A DNA stretch of 5,603 bases. Origin: an uncultured Caryophanales bacterium (GTDB lineage: Bacteria > Bacillota_I > Bacilli_A > RFN20 > CAG-826). The notes below the pieces were generated by a model. It was not told the origin of the DNA and did not search any database. It worked only from the letters and a program-made list of their open reading frames with translations. Both the position numbers and the translations under genes were made by a program. Shown here in pieces: positions 1 through 5,173 of the stretch; within the stretch, counting starts at the first letter, position 1; every line of letters begins with the position of its first letter. The stretch covers positions 1-5,603 of the forward strand of contig CAMOQM010000066.1 of assembly GCA_946622925.1 (NCBI GenBank), given 5' to 3'.

Positions 1-462
1 TTTCTTTTCGAGCAGTTCCTTGACTAAGCGGAAGGAAAGGGCGGTTTCGGTGGTGGTGCCGGATTTAGAAATGACGTTGATGGCGAAGTTCTTATTCTCA
101 AGGTGCTTTAGGACTTGGGAGATGTAGCTAGGGGCGAAGGTTTGGCCAAGATATATGATCTCGACTTTGCTTTCCGGGTAGAGGCCATTGATGGCTTCGA
201 TGGCGGCCCTAGCGCCTAGATAGGAACCTCCGATGCCACAGACGACGAGGCAATCATATTTGGCTTGGCATTCTTTACCAAATTTTACGATACGGGCGAA
301 TTCTTCCTTATCGTAGGTAGCGGGGTATTGGGCCCAACCGAGGTAGTCATTGCCCGCCCCGGTGCGGTTTTCGATACTTTCGTGGATTTCTTTGACTTTT
401 TCCTTATAGGAAGCGTAGTCGATCTTCCTTCCTAGGAATTCGTCTTTGACTTTGATCATCAT
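1..462 (-). CDS. pgi: glucose-6-phosphate isomerase, N-terminal part (3' end outside window)
   Basis: This gene encodes the cytoplasmic glycolytic and gluconeogenic enzyme that interconverts glucose 6-phosphate and fructose 6-phosphate. The 154 visible codons are read from the sequence down to the left edge without a stop. Family proteins of the Firmicute type have roughly 430-450 residues, so about one third is present. Visible hallmarks are the sugar-isomerase (SIS) fold start VVCGIGGSYLGARAAIE (about residues 73-89) and the phosphate-binding loop SKSGTTTET (about residues 133-141). The N-terminal motif around NRTGAGNDYLGW is also typical. The start is the ATG at 462: it forms an ATGA overlap with the stop of the S1 gene and has AAAGGAG 8 nt upstream. 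A second ATG follows immediately at 459 but would sit 11 nt from that site. It is the third gene of the ispD operon. Identity is very secure. Confidence 0.96.
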   Translation of the reverse strand, partial: MMIKVKDEFLGRKIDYASYKEKVKEIHESIENRTGAGNDYLGWAQYPATYDKEEFARIVKFGKECQAKYDCLVVCGIGGSYLGARAAIEAINGLYPESKVEIIYLGQTFAPSYISQVLKHLENKNFAINVISKSGTTTETALSFRLVKELLEKK

Positions 463-818
463 AGATTAGTCTCCTTTTTGTTTTCTTCTTCTATCCATTG
501 AGGCAATTTCTGGCTTAAGGCCGAGAAATCGATATCCTCACCTTTGACTTTGCTATGGCGGAAAGCCTTGGATTTGTCGGATTGGGTCATGGCCTTAAGT
601 GAGACGCGAACCGTACCTTTCTCCGGATCGACGGCGATGACTTTAACCGCATATATGCTTCCCACGGTGACAAAGGAAGTGAAGGATCTGATGAAATTGT
701 TGCTTAGTTCGGAAATGTGGAGGAGCCCGGTATAGCCTCCATCGAAAAGCAAGATGGCATAAGTGGAAAAAACCCGAATCACGGTGCCAACGCCGACATC
801 GCCGACTTTGGGGGTCAT
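459..818 (-). CDS. S1-domain RNA-binding protein, YugI/CvfD (general stress protein 13) type
   Basis: This is a small cytoplasmic RNA-binding protein of 119 residues. Residues 3-77 form one S1 (OB-fold) domain: the opening VGDVGVGTVIRV, the strand-turn TGLLHISELS (about 30-39) with the usual FI after it, and the closing VDPEKGTVRVSLKAM. The tail is hydrophilic and ends near LPQWIEE, which resembles the C-terminal segment I recall in YugI/CvfD proteins. Family members bind RNA or ribosomes and act in stress and post-transcriptional regulation; the exact role here is not visible. In Bacillus subtilis yugI lies near pgi (yugL), so the neighbourhood fits. The gene starts in an ATGA overlap with ispD and ends in an ATGA overlap with pgi, which implies translational coupling. 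AAAGGAG lies 8 nt before the ATG. The stop is TGA. Confidence 0.9.
   Translation of the reverse strand: MTPKVGDVGVGTVIRVFSTYAILLFDGGYTGLLHISELSNNFIRSFTSFVTVGSIYAVKVIAVDPEKGTVRVSLKAMTQSDKSKAFRHSKVKGEDIDFSALSQKLPQWIEEENKKETNL
471..477 (-). promoter_or_regulatory. Shine-Dalgarno site of pgi
   Basis: On the minus strand this reads AAAGGAG and ends 8 nt before the ATG at 462. It lies inside the 3' end of the S1-domain gene. It favours the first of the two adjacent ATG codons and shows that internal operon genes here use a classical ribosome binding site. Confidence 0.85.
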
Positions 819-1519
819 TGTTTTTTCTCCTTTAGGGCCATAAAGGCGGTCACGTCCTCGGGGACGGTGATCTTGATATTGCCCGAACTCCCTTCGACGA
901 TGGCGACTTTCTTATGGAGATGGACTAGCAAAGAGGCGTCATCGGTAAAGGTCTTGTTAGCGAGTTTAAGATGGGCTTTATAGATTTCCTTGAATTTGAA
1001 GGTTTGGGGGGTTTGGGCGAAGAAGACCTTATTCCTATCTAGATAGGACTTAACGAAGCCATCTTCCCCGAGCAACACCGAATCAACGGAAGGCATGGCC
1101 GTAACGGCAGCCCCGAATTGATAGGCGGTGATGAAGTGGTCGGCGATGAGCTTATCGTTAACGTTAGGACGGTCGCCATCGGCGATGAGGATTAAGTCAT
1201 CGTCTTTGATGCCCTTGGAAGCCAGGTGGATTAAGCCGAGGCGGACGCTTTCTTGCCGGGTCGCGCCGCCTTTAACGAGGTAACGGACCTTTTTGATTTG
1301 ACGGGATAATATCAAATCGCGGCAAGTGCCTAAGGTATTAGGCTCGACCACGACGCAGATTTCATCGACGCTGGGGGAGGCGGAGAACCTAGAAAGGGTC
1401 ACCACGAACATCGGCTCGGAACCAAGGTCGACGAATTGTTTGGGATAAGGCGCGCCAAAACGGGTCCCGGTTCCTCCGAAAAGGACTAAGGCGATTTGAC
1501 GGGCACGGACCTGCTTCAT
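815..1519 (-). CDS. ispD: 2-C-methyl-D-erythritol 4-phosphate cytidylyltransferase (IspD)
   Basis: IspD transfers CMP from CTP to methylerythritol 4-phosphate in the non-mevalonate isoprenoid pathway. The product has 234 residues, a normal length. The nucleotide-binding N-terminus is FGGTGTRFGAPYPKQF, which places R20 and K27 at the same numbers as the catalytic Arg and Lys of the E. coli enzyme. GGATRQES (84-91), the DRN...AQTPQ block (161-171, R162 as substrate-binding Arg), TDDASLL (192-198) and GNIKIT (213-218, K216) follow in the family order. The alternative is the related TarI ribitol-5-phosphate cytidylyltransferase; GGATRQES and TDDAS point to IspD, while the GGTGTR start is more TarI-like. 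The usual HDAARP is altered to ADGDRP (113-118). It is the first gene of an operon with the S1 gene and pgi. No ribosome binding site is present; a -10 element sits 7 nt before ATG. Confidence 0.88.
   Translation of the reverse strand: MKQVRARQIALVLFGGTGTRFGAPYPKQFVDLGSEPMFVVTLSRFSASPSVDEICVVVEPNTLGTCRDLILSRQIKKVRYLVKGGATRQESVRLGLIHLASKGIKDDDLILIADGDRPNVNDKLIADHFITAYQFGAAVTAMPSVDSVLLGEDGFVKSYLDRNKVFFAQTPQTFKFKEIYKAHLKLANKTFTDDASLLVHLHKKVAIVEGSSGNIKITVPEDVTAFMALKEKKQ
827..833 (-). promoter_or_regulatory. Shine-Dalgarno site of the S1-domain gene
   Basis: On the minus strand this reads AAAGGAG, ending 8 nt before the ATG at 818, inside the last codons of ispD. Sequence and spacing are the same as at the pgi start, which contrasts with the absence of any such site at ispD itself. 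Confidence 0.85.
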
Positions 1520-1526
1520 GAGTAAG

Positions 1527-1535
1527 AGTATAGCA
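1527..1535 (-). promoter_or_regulatory. extended -10 promoter of ispD, probably leaderless
   Basis: The minus strand reads TGC-TATACT, an extended -10 element. Seven bases (CTTACTC) separate it from the ispD ATG at 1519, so initiation at the usual distance would start on or beside the A of ATG. No purine-rich ribosome binding site fits between them. At 17-bp spacing the -35 position reads TTATTT, a poor match, as is common with extended -10 promoters. Confidence 0.7.
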
Positions 1536-1538
1536 CCC

Positions 1539-1558
1539 TTCTTATAGAAAAATAAGAA
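1539..1558 (-). repeat. inverted repeat upstream of the ispD -10
   Basis: A perfect 7-bp inverted repeat, TTCTTAT-TTTTCT-ATAAGAA, ends 6 nt before the -10 hexamer's upstream edge. It overlaps the 3' arm of the HAD terminator stem, so the two hairpins exclude each other. It contains TCTATAAGA, also found upstream of the ABC-F promoter. It may be part of the terminator, an operator, or chance in AT-rich DNA. Confidence 0.5.
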
Positions 1559-1575
1559 CCACTAGGGCTCTTATT
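1546..1575 (-). terminator. probable intrinsic terminator of the HAD gene
   Basis: On the minus strand, 17 nt after the HAD stop codon, AATAAGAGCC and GGTTCTTATT pair over 10 bp, including one G-T wobble, around the loop CTAGT. The stem spans 1575 down to 1551 and its 3' arm runs into a T-rich tail (TTATTTTTCT). The stem is AU-rich with few GC pairs, so strength is doubtful, but position and shape fit a Rho-independent terminator. Confidence 0.6.
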
Positions 1576-1591
1576 ATAGTTTTTCGTCTTT

Positions 1592-2416
1592 TTAGTTATT
1601 TTCCCAAGCCGAGAGGTCGCTATTGATGGCCACGCCTTTGACGATGAGGCGGAGGATTTTCTCTAGCATCCTATTGGGGGAATAATCGGCGGGACAAGCG
1701 TAATTGACGCGTCCATCATCGACCAAGGATTGGACTTTCTCTTGCTTGCCGCGGGGATAGACGGCAATCGATTTGCCACCGTTATTTTTGACTAGGATCA
1801 TCGAGGGGACGTCGGTTAGTCCATCGCCGATATAGACGATGTTAGAGTAGGGGATACGCCGGGAATGGGTTTTCTCGTTGACCGCGTTATCGTCTCCCGA
1901 ATCGGTGATGCCTTTGGAGATGCGGAAGAAGTATTGGGTCTTTTGGGTGTAGTTGATGGCAAGCTTTGGCCAAATGGCTTCGCCAGTCACTTCATCGAAG
2001 ATATATTCGCAACCATAGAGTTGCTTGAATTCCTTGGCGATGGAGCAACCTTCGACGATTTCCTTATTGCCGGAAGAAACTAGATAATGCTCGACCTTCA
2101 CATTGTGTTCTTCGCCATATTGGTTGATGCGGGAGAACCAAGTGGCGACGCCGGGGAAATAGGAGATATTACGTCCGCATTCATTAAGGAAGGCCCGGTC
2201 CATCTTGATGCCCCTTTCCTTAGCGACGTCACGCATGACGTAGAGGTAGGAAAGGATCTTTTCGCAGCCGGTTTTCTCGGAGAACTCACTGGTCCTTTGC
2301 CAGAACTCGGCGGGAGTCATTCCCATTTTGGGAATAAAGCCATAGGCCTGCATATCGGTGGGGGCCAAAGTCGAGTCGAAGTCGTATAAGATTGCGAGGA
2401 TTGGTTTTTCTTTCAT
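1592..2416 (-). CDS. HAD-superfamily hydrolase, phosphoserine-phosphatase-like
   Basis: This is a cytoplasmic phosphatase-type enzyme of 274 residues from this start. The HAD motifs appear in order: motif I DFDST with nucleophile D12 and acid D14, motif II SSG (about 114-116), a candidate motif III lysine near K159, and motif IV GDGLTD (about 197-202) with its two metal-binding aspartates. DxDST and a helical cap between motifs I and II recall the SerB-like HAD branch, but the protein is longer than SerB and the substrate cannot be told. The start at 2416 is preferred over the ATG at 2422: the latter directly abuts the -10 hexamer, so a transcript from that promoter would begin after it. No ribosome binding site is seen before either. 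It is a single-gene unit, divergent from the LemA-like gene, with a probable terminator after the stop. Confidence 0.88.
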   Translation of the reverse strand: MKEKPILAILYDFDSTLAPTDMQAYGFIPKMGMTPAEFWQRTSEFSEKTGCEKILSYLYVMRDVAKERGIKMDRAFLNECGRNISYFPGVATWFSRINQYGEEHNVKVEHYLVSSGNKEIVEGCSIAKEFKQLYGCEYIFDEVTGEAIWPKLAINYTQKTQYFFRISKGITDSGDDNAVNEKTHSRRIPYSNIVYIGDGLTDVPSMILVKNNGGKSIAVYPRGKQEKVQSLVDDGRVNYACPADYSPNRMLEKILRLIVKGVAINSDLSAWENN

Positions 2417-2422
2417 GGCCAT

Positions 2423-2428
2423 ATTGTA
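2423..2428 (-). promoter_or_regulatory. -10 element of the HAD gene, probably leaderless
   Basis: The minus strand reads TACAAT here. It is followed by six bases (ATGGCC) and then the ATG at 2416. The upstream ATG at 2422 would lie between the hexamer and the expected transcription start. No good -35 is visible (GTGTTT at 17-bp spacing). Confidence 0.6.
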
Positions 2429-2430
2429 TG

Positions 2431-2447
2431 TTTTCTTGGTAAGAAAA
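2431..2447. repeat. inverted repeat in the divergent promoter region
   Basis: A perfect 7-bp inverted repeat, TTTTCTT-GGT-AAGAAAA on the plus strand, starts 2 nt upstream of the HAD -10 hexamer. It occupies the spacer/-35 zone of that promoter. Because the neighbouring gene diverges, it cannot be a terminator for an upstream minus-strand gene, so an operator role is possible. The sequence is AT-rich and chance remains an option. Confidence 0.5.
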
Positions 2448-2471
2448 ACACCCCTTTTTCCTAAACTGGGT

Positions 2472-2477
2472 TACAAT
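2472..2477 (+). promoter_or_regulatory. -10 element of the LemA-like gene, probably leaderless
   Basis: The plus strand reads TACAAT, followed by six bases (AAGGCG) and the GTG start at 2484. The hexamer is identical to the HAD gene's and at the same 6-nt distance on the opposite strand. There is no recognisable -35 and no GGAGG-like site at usable spacing. Confidence 0.6.
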
Positions 2478-2483
2478 AAGGCG

Positions 2484-3011
2484 GTGCAAACCTATCAGAT
2501 TATCCTTTTAGTCTTATTGCTGCTCGCCTTCTTCTATGTGGCGTTACTTCTTTTCGTGATCTCGAATATGCGGGAATTCAAACGGCGTCTAGGCAAGCGG
2601 GAAAAGGCCTTGCTTATCTTGATGAACGAGAAAAGCGATTTGCTGCTTGATGTCTGTGCCTTACTAAAGCAAGCCAAGGTCGAATTTAGCCAAGGCGACG
2701 AAGAAGCGATCAAGGCCTTAGAAGAGCTACGTTTCGATAAAGTGAGGAATGAAACCCTTAACGATAAAGGGGCCATCATCCACGCCGCCCATTCCCATAT
2801 CAACTACATCGTCCAATCCAATAACTGGCTGAAGAAGGATTTACGTTTTTCCACGTATCGCGAAAATTACGATGAACTAGACCAAAACTACCGTCAATCG
2901 GCGGCCATCTATAATTCCGACGTGGCCGGCTATATGTATTGGTTTTCCTTTCCTACCTGCACTTTGGCGGTCCGCATCTTAGGATACCGGGGCAAGGAAA
3001 GCCTTAACTAA
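2484..3011 (+). CDS. LemA-like single-pass membrane protein, divergent
   Basis: The product has 175 residues. A hydrophobic segment at residues 4-27 is followed by MREFKRR, so the positive side should be cytoplasmic; the remainder is charged and helical. The C-terminus resembles the LemA family: YN at 143-144, FP at 156-157, an Ala six residues after the Phe, and GY at 167-168, close to the family pattern YN...YN...FP....A...GF. The family's function is not settled. The assignment is by pattern only and the middle of the protein is divergent. The start is GTG at 2484: the frame is open further upstream (ATG at 2358), but that would overlap the HAD coding region antisense, precede the promoter and lack a ribosome binding site. 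The GTG lies 6 nt after TACAAT. The 3' end overlaps the convergent ABC-F gene by 8 nt. Confidence 0.75.
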   Translation: MQTYQIILLVLLLLAFFYVALLLFVISNMREFKRRLGKREKALLILMNEKSDLLLDVCALLKQAKVEFSQGDEEAIKALEELRFDKVRNETLNDKGAIIHAAHSHINYIVQSNNWLKKDLRFSTYRENYDELDQNYRQSAAIYNSDVAGYMYWFSFPTCTLAVRILGYRGKESLN

Positions 3012-4539
3012 AAGTTATCTCGTAATCGAGTAGTCCATCGTAGAAGTCTTTTTCGTGGCTAACGAGAATGAGGGCCCCTTCATAGTTTTCGATGGCTTTA
3101 AATAAGGAATCTTTGGCTTTTTGGTCCAGATGGTTGGTAGGTTCGTCTAGGATTAGGAAATTGGTCTTTTGGTTACCTAAGACGGCAAGCCTGGTTTTGG
3201 TGATTTCGCCCCCGGAAAGTTCTTTCATTTTCCTTAAGGCAAGGTCGGCCCTAACCCCGAATTTGCCAAGTAATGAACGGACCTGGGTTTTGTCTAAATC
3301 CGGGTAGATTTCCGCAATATATTCAAAGGGGGTGAGATTAAGGTCGATATCGGCGTCTTGGCCATAATATCCGATTTGGCTTCCTTTTAGGAAGGAATAA
3401 CTTCCGCCTAGGCTTTTGACTAGTCCCAAAATAGTTTTGACGAAGGTGGATTTGCCGATGCCGTTTTTCCCGATGATGGCGACTTTTTCACCTTGCTTTA
3501 AGGCAAATGAGAAGGGGGCAAGTAATGGGAATTTATAACCGATGGAGAGATTTTCCACGACTAAGGGTTTGGCCCCAACGTGATGGGAGAAGGGGAAGGA
3601 GAAATTAACTTCGCCCCCTTCTTTTTTCGGGGCCTCCATGACTTCGAGATGGCTAAGTCTAGTCCTTCTAGATTTAGCGGCTTTGGCGGAGGTGGCCCTA
3701 ACGATGTGTTTAGCGATGAAATCTTCTTCTTTTTTGATGTAACGTTGTTGGGCGGCGTAGTTCTTTTCGTATTGGGCCCGATCGATTTCCCGTTGGATTA
3801 GATAATGGTCGAAATCGCCTTTATAACGGGTGATGGTCTTATTTTCCAAAGCGAAGACCACATCGATGCAGCCTTTTAGGAATTCGCGGTCATGGGAGAT
3901 AAGCAGGAAGGCCCCGGGATATTCATTTAGATAGCCACGTAGCCACTCGACTTGTTTGGCGTCGAGGAAGTTAGTGGGCTCATCCATTAGCAAGACGTCT
4001 TTTTCTTCTAGTAGCATCTTGCCCAAAAACACCTTGGCCCTTTGGCCACCCGAGAGGGTTTTTAAAGGACGGGAAAGGTCATATTGGGAGATGCCTAAGC
4101 CATCGACGATGCGGCCGACTTTTTCTTGCAAGGAATAGAAGCCGGATTGGTTAAGTTCGTCGCCTAAGCGCATGGCTTTGGAGAGAATCTTTTCATAATC
4201 CCCTTCCCCGGAGGCGGCGTCTTCATAGAGTTTTTCCATGCGTTTTTCCTTTTCGTAGAGATCTTTATAGACCCCATAAAGGAAAGAAAGGGAATCTTCT
4301 TCGCCAGAGACGGAAAGTTGCTGGTCAAGATAGGAGTAGGTGACGTGCTCTTGCCAAATGACTTGGCCCTTGTCGGGGCGGAGGGCGCCGGTGATAAGGG
4401 AAAATAGCGTCGACTTACCGCTTCCATTAATGCCCACCAAACCGCCGTGTTCGCCGGGGTTTAGCTTTAAATTGGCCTTGGAATAAAGCTCTTTGTCGCC
4501 GTAATTAAATTCGATGTCGCGGAGTTCAAGTAACGCCAT
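3004..4539 (-). CDS. ABC-F family ATPase, YfmM-like (ribosome-associated)
   Basis: This 511-residue cytoplasmic protein has two fused ABC ATPase domains and no membrane segment, the ABC-F layout. Domain 1 has Walker A GINGSGKST (36-44), signature LSGGQ (162-166), Walker B LLMDEP (183-188) and switch His H216. A charged linker of about 90 residues (about 236-325), rich in Lys and Arg, corresponds to the tRNA-interacting linker of ABC-F proteins. Domain 2 has Walker A GKNGIGKST (357-365), Q-loop YYGQD (391-395), signature LSGGE (441-445), Walker B FLILDEP (461-467) and H495. Both catalytic glutamates (E187, E466) are intact. The chain ends soon after domain 2 with no C-terminal extension. DEPTNFLD followed by EWLRGYL resembles Bacillus YfmM as I recall it. 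ABC-F proteins act on the ribosome in translation or antibiotic protection; housekeeping is more likely here. It is a single-gene unit with its own promoter and no ribosome binding site. Confidence 0.93.
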   Translation of the reverse strand: MALLELRDIEFNYGDKELYSKANLKLNPGEHGGLVGINGSGKSTLFSLITGALRPDKGQVIWQEHVTYSYLDQQLSVSGEEDSLSFLYGVYKDLYEKEKRMEKLYEDAASGEGDYEKILSKAMRLGDELNQSGFYSLQEKVGRIVDGLGISQYDLSRPLKTLSGGQRAKVFLGKMLLEEKDVLLMDEPTNFLDAKQVEWLRGYLNEYPGAFLLISHDREFLKGCIDVVFALENKTITRYKGDFDHYLIQREIDRAQYEKNYAAQQRYIKKEEDFIAKHIVRATSAKAAKSRRTRLSHLEVMEAPKKEGGEVNFSFPFSHHVGAKPLVVENLSIGYKFPLLAPFSFALKQGEKVAIIGKNGIGKSTFVKTILGLVKSLGGSYSFLKGSQIGYYGQDADIDLNLTPFEYIAEIYPDLDKTQVRSLLGKFGVRADLALRKMKELSGGEITKTRLAVLGNQKTNFLILDEPTNHLDQKAKDSLFKAIENYEGALILVSHEKDFYDGLLDYEITFS

Positions 4540-4546
4540 AGGAAAA

Positions 4547-4555
4547 ATGATAGCA
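4547..4555 (-). promoter_or_regulatory. extended -10 promoter of the ABC-F gene, probably leaderless
   Basis: The minus strand reads TGC-TATCAT, followed by seven bases (TTTTCCT) and the ATG at 4539. Both the TGC extension and the 7-nt distance match the ispD promoter. No ribosome binding site fits. At 17-bp spacing the -35 position reads TTCCTT, a weak match. Confidence 0.7.
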
Positions 4556-4556
4556 A

Positions 4557-4569
4557 CCTCTTATAGAGG
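4557..4569 (-). repeat. inverted repeat upstream of the ABC-F -10
   Basis: CCTCT-ATA-AGAGG forms a perfect 5-bp stem with a 3-nt loop, four bases upstream of the -10 hexamer and just after the stop codon of the membrane-protein gene. It shares TCTATAAGA with the ispD promoter region. It could be a weak terminator of the upstream pair (a T-run follows about 10 nt later) or part of a promoter-proximal operator. Confidence 0.45.
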
Positions 4570-4579
4570 AAGGAAGGTT

Positions 4580-5173
4580 TTATTTAAGGTAAAAATAGCC
4601 TCCGTTAACGTAGAAGAGGATCGTGAAAATAGCGGTTATGCCTAGAAAGATTGAGGCTACGACGATATAGGTTACGAAGTAGGTATATTTCTTAACGTGG
4701 CCCGAGATGGCTAAGATTAGGGCGATGATATCGAAAAGGAAGGCAAACCCGGCGACGAAGGGGAAATAGACCTTTAATTCCGCGACGTGGTTAACAAAAT
4801 CGAAGAAAAAGTTAGGGATAGTCGCAAAACTAGTGCCTAGCCACTGCCTGAATCCAGAACTAGCCAGGATGATGAAAAGAGAGCCTAGGACCAAAAACAA
4901 AACGATTATCCCTTGGATAAGGAAGGCTAAAGCACCAAGCAGTCCTGAGAAGGCCGGCAAAAAGAAATACATCGTCGTTAATATCGAGGCGATGCCACCT
5001 AGGATTAGGAAAACTTTGGTCGCCCGCCTTAACCTTTGGCCGGGTAATTTAGACTGAAAACGCTCAATCTTCTTGTGTTTATCGTAGCTCTGGAAGCCTA
5101 TTTTCTTTTCTTCTTCGAAATTATCTTCCGGCATATTAGTTGCTGCTGGCGGAGGCATTGTCACGGCGTTCAT
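4580..5173 (-). CDS. four-helix integral membrane protein of unknown function
   Basis: I do not recognise this family. The 197 residues begin with a charged cytoplasmic-type region (about 1-52, rich in Glu, Lys and Arg), followed by four hydrophobic segments at about 53-72, 78-105, 134-158 and 163-188. Short loops contain few charges, and the C-terminus is short (GGYFYLK). No enzyme motif or signal peptide is seen. The start is uncertain. The ATG at 5173 overlaps the upstream gene by 38 nt and has a possible -10-like TAACAT 5 nt before it. The ATG at 5134 (14th codon) lies one base after the upstream stop (TAA-T-ATG), which would suit termination-reinitiation and give 184 residues. None of the candidates has a ribosome binding site. 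It is cotranscribed with the LURP-one-like gene upstream, and 40 nt separate it from the ABC-F gene downstream. Confidence 0.8.
   Translation of the reverse strand: MNAVTMPPPAATNMPEDNFEEEKKIGFQSYDKHKKIERFQSKLPGQRLRRATKVFLILGGIASILTTMYFFLPAFSGLLGALAFLIQGIIVLFLVLGSLFIILASSGFRQWLGTSFATIPNFFFDFVNHVAELKVYFPFVAGFAFLFDIIALILAISGHVKKYTYFVTYIVVASIFLGITAIFTILFYVNGGYFYLK

Noticed and set aside
544..983. Plus-strand open frames opposite the S1 and ispD genes
   Set aside because: They are antisense to strongly recognisable proteins and have no ribosome binding site, promoter or family resemblance.
815..1519. TarI (ribitol-5-phosphate cytidylyltransferase) as first choice for the cytidylyltransferase
   Set aside because: GGATRQES and TDDAS are IspD-type and no teichoic acid gene such as tarJ is adjacent; kept only as an alternative.
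1865..2389. Plus-strand open frames opposite the HAD gene
   Set aside because: They are antisense shadows of a gene with intact HAD motifs; their composition follows from the complementary codons.
2358..2483. N-terminal extension of the LemA-like gene to the ATG at 2358
   Set aside because: It would run antisense through the HAD gene start and across the divergent promoters, has no ribosome binding site, and adds a segment unlike the family. The GTG at 2484 fits the -10 spacing.
3092..4138. Several plus-strand open frames opposite the ABC-F gene
   Set aside because: They mirror conserved ABC motifs on the other strand and show no independent start signals.
3004..4539. ABC-F gene as an antibiotic resistance determinant
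   Set aside because: Its short linker, YfmM-like motifs and chromosomal housekeeping context do not point to a resistance-type ABC-F; the sequence alone cannot show protection.
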